DNA from: Sepiola atlantica
Lineage: Eukaryota; Mollusca; Cephalopoda; Sepiida; Sepiolidae
Direction of reading: 5' to 3'
NCBI GenBank assembly: GCA_963556195.1
Contig: OY744517.1
Span: 143,428,847 to 143,492,846, forward strand
Length of the DNA: 64,000 bases
The notes beneath the pieces were generated by a model. The model searched no databases and was not told the origin of the DNA. It was given only the letters and a program-made list of their open reading frames with translations. Below, piece by piece: positions 1 to 9,609 of this stretch (positions are counted from its first letter, which is position 1; every line of letters starts with the position of its first letter). The translations under genes and the position numbers were made by a program.

Positions 1-54
1 ACAAAATAAAGACGAAAATTACAGAAAAAGATCAACACATTCCAGACAGTTTTT

Positions 55-803
55 CTCTATGTGACGATGTTCTCATGTACAGAGAGAGAGTCGTCACCCA
101 AAAGAACTACAGAGGAGCATCTTGAAGGATTTTCATATAGTCTACCCGGAAAAAATAGGATGAAATGTTTAATGTTCTGCTACATATACTGGCCTTAAAT
201 GGACGATGACATTGAAAACACCGTAAATACGTACAAAGACTTGCTTTGACGGCAAAGGTACCTCCTATTAAACATAGTCCGTGGCCAAAAACAAACCGAC
301 CTTGGTCAAGGATACACTTGGACATTGTTAGAGGGTTTTACTATCCAATTATAGTAGATAGTTTTACCAAATGGCCCGAAGTGTTCCAATGTAAAAAGCC
401 TACTACGGAGGTAACTACACACTTCTTTCACGAATTGTTCGCCCGTTTCGGGATGATCGATTATTTGGTCAGTGACAACAGAACTCAATTTATGTCCGCC
501 GACTTTAAAAGATTCTGTGAGGTGTTCCAGATAAGACACATTACGACTCCCCCGTACCACCTAAAGTCAAACGAGCAGGTGGAGCGTTTTGTGGACACAT
601 TTAAAAGAGCCCTGATGAGAGCTTGTGGTACTCCCACGGAAAATGCCATGCAGCAGTTCTTACACATACACAGGATCAAGCCAAATGATAACACACCATC
701 CTCATTATTTCCTGCAGAAATAATGTTTGCACGTAAGATAAGATCCGTTTTCGACAAATTGGTGTTAAAACAAACCAAACAAGGACTCTATTGTAAAAAA
801 TAA
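55..803 (+). pseudogene. Gypsy-like retrotransposon integrase remnant
   Basis: The open frame from 246 to 803 (185 aa) encodes the catalytic core of an LTR-retrotransposon integrase, which inserts element cDNA into chromosomes. The D,D(35)E triad is visible: Asp in HLD (codon 321-323), Asp in SDN (474-476) and Glu in VERF (582-584), with exactly 35 residues between the last two. The segment 55-245 reads as the upstream zinc-binding/linker part of pol but changes frame (near 106-112 and again before 246), so the element is broken. Reverse transcriptase is absent because the window starts inside the element. The frame ends early at 803, before a normal C-terminal domain. Ty3/gypsy is the best family guess from motif spacing; subfamily not determined. 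Confidence 0.85.
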
Positions 804-1434
804 CGTTACATCCCAGTGGAAAAAGTATTTTCAATATGTTTAGAAATAACACCTCTTTCTGTGATCTTGGTACGATAGAAAAGAGAATTGGAAATAGGTT
901 TTACATAATTAAGGTCCTATGTTATCTCATAAGAAACACCTGAATCAAACATCAACAGCTCCCTAGGAAGAAGAAGTTATGGATACGATATACGGTATTT
1001 TCAACATACAAGTACCCCAAGCAGACTCAAAATAGCGACAATATAAAAGGAAACAGATGTCTTCTGGTGTTATTGTTATCATTCTAAAAGGGAAACGATA
1101 CTGATACTCCTGCAAAGGTAATGCTTGGGAGGGGTGGTATGATACCTTACCTTACGGACTACATAAACTCTTACCCTCAAAATAAATACTGGGAGCACAT
1201 GCCTATCAATGTTTTAACTACCCCAGTCTAATACTGGCAGTCAAGATAGACTTTCAGCAACTCTTGTTATTTGCTGTATTATAGTTTTTCAATATACTTT
1301 CTTTCACTTAACCCTGAGTTCGCGTTTTCGCTCTTAACATTTTACAAGGCCACAATACACGTATACTATTATAACGTAATATAATATATAGTGTATAGAT
1401 TTTCAGTATTTACGTTAATAGTGTTCGATACGTG
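804..1434. other. No recognisable feature
   Basis: I see no coding or repeat signal beyond possible degraded downstream sequence of the integrase element. Moderately AT-rich. Confidence 0.4.
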
Positions 1435-1500
1435 AGTAAAGCTTAGTGGTAAAATATGAAAATATATTTAGGCGTCCGCGTTTCATACTCGCAGGATATC
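1435..1500 (+). repeat. tRNA-like SINE head (weak)
   Basis: A tRNA-like A box (AGCTTAGTGGTAAAAT near 1440-1456) is followed about 30 bp later by a degenerate B-box-like GTTTCATACTCGC (1479-1494). Spacing fits a tRNA-derived SINE promoter but the B box is poor. Not a functional tRNA gene. Confidence 0.3.
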
Positions 1501-2925
1501 GTCAGGATAAGTGCACAGATTTTTTGTTACTGTTTGTTTTTATATATCCACATGGTGTTTAGTCAAGATAACTAACCAATCAGATTCATTGTTATTTCCA
1601 TCACACGGATTATTTTTTTCATTAGAAAATGGCTGAGCTTCTTTCAGGCATAGGCTTAATTTACCTTTACTTGACATCGTTTTCTTTTTTTAGGGTGCGG
1701 CGTATCCCTTTTGTGAATGTGTCAAGTTAACAATTGCCCTTATTTCAGCACGTGCGTGATTGGAATAATTTATTTCCTATTTATTTTATTATTTGTTGCT
1801 ATTTTAAATTTTGATTTAGTTTAGCTTTTTACTTGTTTTTTTTAATTATTTATTTGTAATGTATGTGGTTATCCTAAAGTAAAATTTATTCTATGTCTAC
1901 AGTTGATTGATATTTCCCTTCTACAGTTTAGTAAGTCATTTTTTTAAATTTCAAGTTTCTTGTTCAAACATAATATACACGGGTTATCTAAACATCTATA
2001 TGTACTGGCCCATCGTACTATTTTCCACTTAATTATTGGCGAGCGTCCGCGTTTTTTAGTTCCCAGCAATAGTTCGCTAGTGATGTTTTGAATCGGCGTT
2101 TTTTTCTATTGAATATGCTTTTGGTGGTGGTTATATCTGGATTTAAAATCTACGTAGTATCTTTTCTTTATTCGGGTTTTCTCTGGCAAATATCGTGGCT
2201 TGATAAACAATTCCTTGGGTTAGGCAGTTATTTTGTAGTGGGCAAGGCGCACGAGTTCTACAGTTACAGTTTTTCTTTTTATTATAAACTTTCTTATTTC
2301 GTATTTGGTTTGTTGCTAATATAGTTTAAGTTATAACTATTTATAGTGGTTATATTATTGTTATTCTTCGTGTTATTTTTATAGTTGCTATATTGATCAC
2401 CTTTTACGCATTTTGTTTTTATCTTCTTCTCTACTACTCTCGTTTAGCATTTTGTTATTGTGTGCTTTAATTATCATTTCTAAGTCTTTGCAGCAATTAT
2501 ATCACAGTTTTAAGTGATTTTTATTGAATATTTTATGCAATCGTTAGTTACGAGAAAGTGTTTTCCTATGAGATTTATGAATTTCTTGTCAAATTCAGCT
2601 TTTAGCATATGATTATATGTAAACCAGATGATATTTCTCTGTCTTCTATTGTTATTATACTTATTGTCATACTGTTGTTTATAGTTAATCTCGATATTAT
2701 TAGACCCACTATTGTTTAGAGCTGTAAATGCTGCTTGACTTGATGGTGTCTTGTATGATTTACTATTATTTTCCTTTCGTGTTTTTCCTGAATAATGATT
2801 GGAGACGATTGTTAAATTTGTAAATGAACATTATGTATTTGTTTTCTATGGAAAAAACAGTTGTAGAAATTGAATATTTTTTATTGATAAATTAGTAATT
2901 TATTTTGTTTTTTGAATATGTATGC
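1501..2925. other. AT-rich, T-skewed intergenic DNA
   Basis: T-rich plus strand with short spurious frames only. The short motif GCGTCCGCGTTT seen at 1472-1483 recurs near 2043-2054. Nothing else recognised. Confidence 0.4.
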
Positions 2926-2975
2926 ATATATATGTATGCGTGTGTGTGTCCGTGTGCGTGTGCGTGTGTATTAAC
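2926..2975. repeat. (TG)n-rich microsatellite
   Basis: Imperfect run of TG/CG/TA dinucleotides in the plus strand. Confidence 0.8.
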
Positions 2976-3654
2976 GCATACTTTCTCAGTTAGTGCCGGG
3001 GGGGGGGCTAAAACGACTGAGCAAGATGTCTCTTTCAGCCTTCCCTTAAGGTGGACACCTAGAAGGTAAACTCTGATACGGCTACTGTTGCTTTGAATGA
3101 TGTACACTTGCTCTTCTTTTTAGGCCAGACCGGACATACAAAAAGAAACACCAGTAAATCACAAATACATACGTGATTTGTGTGATTCGATGTCCAAATT
3201 TGATGCACTCAGCTGCGATAAAGGACATCACCATGCAAATACGAAACCCTTCATACCAAAAACTTTATATTCCTGTGATCGGGTGAGAAAACCATGAGAA
3301 GCGCCTTATTCAGGTCCTTATAAAGTTCTGACTCGATCAGCTAAACATTTAAAATAACAATAACAGATGTGGCCAAAGTTTGAACTCAAGAAAAGTGTTC
3401 ACACATGTTTTGAACAAGTGGGTGCGAAATAAACTTTGATAAAACCAGGGAATTATCGGAAAAAGATTAGTTTTCCTGGCGACAACGGAATAACTCTCCT
3501 CGCTCTCAATACATTTTCGTTACATTTTTCGCATCCATATAAAAAGTGGTCTGAAATTTAACTGATTTCCATCTAGAATTAAATCATGTCTCGAAATATG
3601 TAGCCAAAAATGTTTGTATGAATCAAATTTTTTATAACATTATATATATATATA

Positions 3655-4345
3655 TATAATTATATATACACAATTATTTAATTAATATTTTTTAAAATTA
3701 TTATGTACATACGTATACGTATACGTTTTATCCACATCAGTGTTGACGATAACTATTTAGCCTGTCGTACGATTCGAACCCCCGCACACAAGTCACTTTT
3801 AACTCAAATTAAAGCGCTCTAACCTAGTGTTCAACTTCAACAGATATGCAAGAAGCCAGGAATATAAACGCTATTTATGTCCTATAAAGCGGACAATATG
3901 TGGGGTGTCTTGGTTCCCGGTTTGGAGTCTGGTATTGTAGACGACGGTCGCGTTTTTAGGGATTACCAAGCACCACACTAAACAATTAATTTTGTGTAGG
4001 TAAATTGAGACCGATTCGATAACAACATATATATTTGGCAAGGATCACCAGTTAGCAGGTGCTAACTTTTAACAATATAATAGTGTTAATAAAAAAAGAG
4101 AAACTGTAAAGTAAAAAAATAAAAATTTTATATAGAAACAATTTTACAAAAATATAAAATCTAACAATAAAGTTTGTGATGGTTAGAAAAATGTTTGAAA
4201 CGACACGAGCGTTAACTTTGTCCTTAAAGTTTAGTATGCGTGTGTGCGTGTGTCAACACTGATGATTTCATGTGGATGAAACCTATATGTATGTACATAA
4301 TAATTAAAAAAATATATTTATTATTAAATAATTGTATATATATCA
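3655..4345. repeat. Foldback repeat with tRNA-like SINE head
   Basis: Two arms, about 3660-3745 and 4250-4345, are inverted copies: each contains the words AACACTGATG, a GTATGTACATAATAATT stretch and a TTAAATAATTG-like end, in opposite orientation. The minus strand between them holds a tRNA-like A box (3812-3832) and B box (3770-3785). This is either a foldback transposon or two SINE copies of the same family in tail-facing orientation. Between the arms there is no coding frame. Confidence 0.65.
3770..3832 (-). promoter_or_regulatory. RNA polymerase III type A and B boxes
   Basis: On the minus strand GGTTAGAGCGCTTTAA (A box, 3812-3832) is followed by GGGGTTCGAATCG (B box, 3770-3785). The B box closely fits the GGTTCGANTCC consensus. 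The tRNA fold beyond the boxes is not maintained, so this is a SINE promoter. Confidence 0.6.
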
Positions 4346-4619
4346 TCTCAAAGAAATGAAATGCCTATTGGGCTCATGTCTTGAAGAGACCAGGGTTATA
4401 GATAGGAGGAAAACAGTCAGCAGGAAGAGAGTTTCACAAGCCTGTGGTTCTTGGAAAGAAGCTACGGGAATAGGAAGTTATATTACAATGAGGTATCAAA
4501 ACAGCAAATTGATGGAGACCACTAAACCAATGAGTCAAACAAGTTGGAAAAAAATATGCGGGGAATAGATCACACAATTCTGAAGAACACATGCATAATA
4601 TTATCTATAGAAAAGACTG

Positions 4620-5465
4620 ACACTAGCAACATCACAGTTTTGAGAGAGAGGGTGCAGAGAAGAAAAAGGTAGGGGCAATCAAATTATATATACGTTACTG
4701 CACCTTATCAAGAACCCTCAAATGGGGCAGAGATTCACCAGCCCAAATATGACAACAGTACTCCATACATGGTCTGATTGTAGATTTCTAGAGATAGAGA
4801 ATAGCCTCAAGTGTGAGAAATGGTTTGGAGCGATAGAGAGAACCGAATTTTCAAGAAGCAGAAAGTACAATAGATCTAATGTATGAACTCCAAGTAAGAT
4901 TTGATGAGAGAGAACGACGAAAAAGTTTCAGAGTCGATTTTTTCTCAAGGGCAGAGCCATCCACGAGTATCTCAAGAAGAAAAAAAGACCCGCCTACGAT
5001 TAAAAGACACGTGCTGAGTCTTAACTGGATTAAATGAAACGAGCCATTTCATACCCAAATTCACAACTGAACCCAGGTCAACTTCTAGATCAGCTGCATA
5101 GTTCGACTAATCCAGGGGAGATGGGTTAGAAGCAACACCAGAATAGAGAGTGGTATCATCAGCATAGATGTTAGTTTTCTGAACAATATTCTCTGGAAGA
5201 TCATTTATATAGAGAAGAAACAGTGTTGGGCCTAGAATAGAGCTCTACGGAACACCAGCATTGATAAGAAAAGAGAATGAAGAGACACCGTCCAAAGTTA
5301 CTCGCAAGCTTCGATCAGAAAGAAAACACCTACTAATGTCAAAAACCTAACCAAACATACCATAACCCTGAAGTTTGTGTATGAACCTAAATGCCACTCC
5401 CTGTCAAACGCCTTCGAAATGTCAAACGCAATGGCTCTTCCCTCTCCTGAATTATCCATAAACCG
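4620..5465 (-). pseudogene. LINE family C reverse transcriptase fragment
   Basis: The minus strand carries broken non-LTR reverse transcriptase motifs in order: an AFDISKAFD-type box (about 5400-5440), an AGVP...SILGPTLFLLYINDLPE box (5190-5275, with a stop replacing the Gln of GVPQ) and the YADD active site (5155-5166), followed by the thumb region and a MYGVLLSYLGW-like segment near 4740. RT copies the element RNA at the target site. Several stops and frameshifts make it dead. Sequence 4345-4620 may be its decayed C-terminal end. The style is Jockey/CR1-like; exact clade uncertain. Confidence 0.75.
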
Positions 5466-5467
5466 AC

Positions 5468-5469
5468 AG

Positions 5470-5522
<53 letters not shown>

Positions 5523-5548
5523 TGTGTGTGCGTGCATATGTGTGTGTA
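5468..5548. repeat. (TA)n-(TG)n compound microsatellite
   Basis: About ten TA units pass directly into a long TG tract with a few interruptions. It abuts the 5' end of the LINE C remnant. Confidence 0.95.
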
Positions 5549-5559
5549 TCAAGCAGAAT

Positions 5560-6680
5560 GATTGTTATTTTAGGGTTTCCCTTTATCTATTATTTATTAA
5601 AATTGCTTTGTGAACGCACTTTTTACCTGATTCAAACAATTTAACTCGAACTCAACGGGTGACTCATCGGGTTACATGTTTTTTTAATCTCTGATAATAG
5701 TATGCGTCGTGTATATCTTTGTATCTTTATAATGTGTTTGTAATTCTTATTTAATTAAAACATTGAGCTAACGTTTTGAAATAATGTTTGTTTTATCTGA
5801 ACCACGCCTTCTCGGTCAAAACGGGAAACCTGATCATCAAGCAAATTGGATTACTTGAAAAAAAATGATAAAATTAAAACATGAATTCGTATAAACGTTA
5901 TTTATTTCATGTTTAATTATTAATATTTTACGTGCGTCTACGCATTTCTATAAGGTTCGCTGTCGGTCGGACAGGTCGTCAGTCTGTCCTCCGTCCGTCT
6001 GTCACGTTTGTGTTTCGGATATGATTTTAATTGCTGAACTCGTTTTATTTTTAGATGCATCTACGCATCACTATAAGAGGCTCTGCTCAGTCTACTAATG
6101 GTAGACCAGCGGTGACAATATGGGTATAGGCGTACAATATAAACTATAGTTTTAAATAAGTAACTCTGAGATTGTCGTGCCTAAATGCGTTAGGTAGAAA
6201 AACAAAGAAATGTAGTGATGAGAATAAACCAGCAACGGTTTCAGATGGCCCAAATAACCTATAATTGTTATATATCTTTCATGACCAATCGCCCAGTCCA
6301 ATACTAAATGAACAGTGACAATACGAGCATAAGCGTAGAACATAAAATATAGATTTGAATAATGAGGATAAGATATTAGAACATTTCCACTGTAAATTAT
6401 TCTTATGAATTAGGTTGAGGTGGCAACGGATGTGACGTAACAGGGAGTCTAGAGTGAGACGTAGAAGATGAAAATTAAGAGACGTTCTCTTTGGGTTTAA
6501 GTCTGGAAGAAACCCGATTTGTTTTCGGAGTTTCTTGATAGACGACTGGTACAATGCAATTTGCTTGTTGTATAACGATACGGTTACTAATACTGCCAAA
6601 AGAATAAAACCACAAACTCAAAGCAAGATGTTTGTGTATGTGTGTGTTTTTGTTGTTGCCTGTATTGTCGCACTAGATCC
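5560..6680. repeat. Diverged tandem duplication, otherwise featureless
   Basis: No gene. A direct repeat about 200 bp apart is visible: GTGACAATATGGGTATAGGC... at 6114 and GTGACAATACGAGCATAAGC... at 6315, with similarity extending about 50 bp. The words CTACGCAT and CTATAAG also recur at 5938-5955 and 6060-6075. A short GTCCGTC-rich tract lies at 5960-6003. Confidence 0.45.
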
Positions 6681-6689
6681 GTGTATCTA

Positions 6690-7950
6690 TCGACGGGGGT
6701 TTTGGTACTCGAGCGATACAACTTGACATATCAAAGACCTTTTGTAGAGTTTGGCACAAAGGCTTGCTCCACAAGCTTGCTAGCTACGGAATATCTGGCA
6801 ATGTCTTCGCAACCATCAACTCCATCCTCACTGATATGGTCATAAAAGTACCTGTTGATAGGCAGATATCTGAAACAGGGGGAATCAACTCTGGCGTGCC
6901 TCAAGAATCCGTTCTGGTCTCAACTCTCTTTCTGATCTTCATCAATGATGTTTCAAATCATATTCTGGGATCATTCTATACTGACGACACAACTATCTAT
7001 GACAGCACTTCGAAGAGAACTAATGAGTAAGACTTCCCTGGTTCTCCCTCTTTCGGCCTCGAGCACGTGATGAACTGAGGAAATTTGTCTTTTTATTTTT
7101 AACTCCTCTAAGACAAAACATCCCTCCTTTCACCATCAACGCTCAGGACTTCGGTTTGTCCCAGTTGAAATAAATGTCTCTTTTTTAACAAAGCCCATTG
7201 CCTTGATAAGCTGCTAGGACTGACTTTAACTTCGGACCTCAAATGGAAGCCTTAAATAAAATCTGTTGCTAAGGTCGCTGGAAATATTGGAAGATCATTA
7301 TTCAGCTCACGAAGGTACCTGACTCCTCAATCAATCCCCTACCTGTATCAGAGCCATATACGTCCTAAGATGGAGTACTGCTACCAGATTTGTGGTGGTA
7401 GTGTCGGTCAGAGCACAATATCTTGCCTGGACACAATGCAGAACCGACTTCGCAATCTAGTGGAGTGTGTTCTCTTCTCTTCCCTACATTCTTTTTCTCA
7501 CAGAAGAGACGTTACTAGACTTTTCTCTACTACCTCGTTATGTCCATGGTTGGTGCTCGGCTGAGTTACAATCTATGGCCTCCCCTCTGAAACATTCACA
7601 GCAAGTACCCGTCTAGCTACCACTACGGCAAATAACTTCCCTTTCTTCCTCTTCGTACCTAGAAGCAAACATAACTTCTATAAACAAAGCTTATTTCCCA
7701 AAACTTTTCATCTGTAGAACACAATACAACATGAGTGATTCCATGCTCACTACAACATAGTCATCTTCAAGTCCAGTGTCAACAATATCTTGTTGACTTC
7801 TTTGGTAATAAAATCCTGTCCTTTTCATTCATTGTTTCCAATCCTCTCATAGTATTATTCTTCATCCAATTGGCAATGGCATTAACCCTTATCCTCAAGT
7901 AGCCTTTAGGCCTTGATAAGTAATGACACATTAGTATAGAAAACTATCAT
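6690..7950 (+). pseudogene. LINE family A reverse transcriptase and 3' end
   Basis: A plus-strand non-LTR retrotransposon remnant. An eroded ALDISKTF box precedes the WHKGLLHKLASYGISG palm segment (about 6740-6800), the GVPQE box near 6897 and the RT active site FYTDD (6974-6988; YADD is usual). Thumb-region motifs follow, including YLYQSHIRPKMEYCYQ (about 7340-7390) and QNRLRNLV (7440-7460). The 3' end carries a recurrent signature CCTTATCCTCAAGTAGCC at 7887-7904. The region is split among frames with many stops. Other copies of this 3' end lie at 19.5, 27.8, 39.5, 40.7 and 54-55 kb. Jockey/CR1-like. Confidence 0.85.
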
Positions 7951-8530
7951 CGTGTCGTGTAGTAGCTATTTTCACACGTTGTTCAGATGTATTGCGATCA
8001 AGGAAGAATTCGCTATCGCGTAATGCTACAACACCAGAAGGAAGAAGAGAAAAACAATACGAACAGGAACGAGTGAAAAAGACTAAGACTGAGTATTGCC
8101 ATTATACGTTTGTTCCATTGTCATTTCTGGTTTAGTTTGAGATATTGTTTTTGCTTGATAAGCATACAATATTATGGATTGTTAGAACCTTCCATAACTA
8201 TAAATTAGGATTTTAATATTAGGTTAGCGACTAAGTTCCCGCTGTTTCTTTTAATTTAAATTGAAGGTTAAATAATAAGAAAATAACTAATTGATCAATA
8301 ATGTATTATTTCTTGTTGTTTACAACTTTTTCCGAACGTTCAACAAGATGTTCAATACCTTGTTGGTAGAAAGAAAAAAAGAAAACAGAAACAATAAAAG
8401 CAAAAAGGAGGTGTTGTTCAAAATGTTCATTGTTTTAACTTGATATTCCATTTTAATGATCTTAAAATAAACAGAAATTAGCTGTAATTAACTAAAATGA
8501 AAACAAAAAAATAGATTACAAAATGTGAAA
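7951..8530. other. No recognisable feature
   Basis: AT-rich DNA with no coding or repeat motif that I can name. Confidence 0.4.
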
Positions 8531-8858
8531 ACAAAGATCAAAGTGTAGTATCTGTTCCGATGGATACTACACCCTATAGACCTGTATCGTCTTGGCCTTC
8601 GGGTCTTGATTTCGCCAGTCTATGGGGTTGTCTTGTGCAGTTCTAGGAGGTCCACCCTCCCATGCTTTCCATCCCCTCTTTGGGGAGGAGTAAGTTTATA
8701 GCTTACTGCCTGATGCGCCCCTACCGGAGAATGCCGACGGACCTGCCCAGGCATTTTTTGTAGGCCAGAGTGCTCACCTTCTCGGGCGCTGGCTTTTCAA
8801 ATCCCACTTTCCCGACCTTGTGTCACATCTTACCTTGTGGGAGGAAGATAAATAAAAT
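8531..8858 (+). repeat. SINE with U2 snRNA-derived head
   Basis: The first 27 bases (8531-8557) match the 5' region of U2 snRNA around the branch-point recognition sequence: AAGATCA, then AGTGTAGTATCTGTTC. One extra A sits in the GATCAAG word; the same extra A occurs in the copy at 61.5 kb, which marks it as a family trait. The rest is a GC-richer body of about 300 bp, shared with the copies at 55.9-58.3 and 61.3 kb, ending in an A-rich GATAAATAAAATAG tail. The U2 Sm site and 3' stem-loops are absent, so this is not a U2 gene. A SINE class with snRNA-derived heads is known; membership here is inferred. Confidence 0.75.
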
Positions 8859-8859
8859 A

Positions 8860-9600
8860 GATTCCAAAATTTAACAATAAAAACGGCGGGAACTTAGTTG
8901 TCAATCTAATGAATGAATGTTTGTTTGATCCGGTAACAAAGATGATTCTAAAACGACTAGAGCACAACAGTCGTAATGACGGGAAAAGGTTTATTTGCCT
9001 CCATCCCAGTATCTGTCCGTAACGCACTTCAAAACGTCTATACATCTTTGTCTGATCTCTTTTGTTGGGGACCTGTCAAGCTAAACAACTTAGCATGACC
9101 TGACAGCAGATGTTGATCATTCGTGACCGAAAAGTAGTGGGCATGTCATGTATTGACTGAAGTTTATTTGCACCAAATATGGTTGTGTATTGAGACATAA
9201 AGTAAAAAGAGACCAGTATACCGTTTAATCACAAATGAATACAACAATTGCAGTGGGAATGATGAGGAATCAAATAGTCTTCGTGCCTAGAGACTGACTA
9301 ACGAGTTTATTCGCGAGGGGGTAACAATATAATTCACAATACTTTGAGAATGTTAGTTGTAAATCTACAGTTCGCTAAAAAGTGAGGTGAGTAAAGAATT
9401 CCGACTTTAGTATATGACAAAATCAGTGAGAAAGTCATTAATTATTCACTCTCTCCCCCTTCTACCGCGCTAAAGTCGTAGTACACAAGCCGGTACCTTC
9501 TCTGCATTCGTCACTTAATTAGTACACCCCTATCTCTTGTCGTCCACGGCTGGCTTTCGTCAGCATTCAAACAGGCGAAAGAAGGAGGAGTAGGATTTTT
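8860..9600. other. No recognisable feature
   Basis: No coding motif, tandem repeat or SINE head recognised. Confidence 0.4.
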
Positions 9601-9609
9601 GTTTAATAT

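Noticed and set aside
246..803. Functional integrase gene or domesticated host gene
   Set aside because: The triad is intact, but the upstream region is frameshifted, the end is truncated and no RT precedes it within the window; nothing suggests host use.
1462..1515. Minus-strand CUGACGA...GAAACGCGGACGC resembling a hammerhead
   Set aside because: Stem II pairs poorly and the sequence after the putative cleavage site does not pair with the strand before CUGACGA, so stem I is absent.
2088..2324. 78-aa hydrophobic open frame
   Set aside because: Composition follows the T-rich strand and there is no family, start context or neighbouring coding signal.
4255..4300. Hammerhead-like CUGAUGA...GAAAC near the right arm of the foldback repeat
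   Set aside because: The bases between the two core words form a UUUCAU-GUGG-AUGAAA hairpin that consumes GAAA, and no strand complementary to the upstream GUCAACA follows. No hammerhead fold is possible as written.
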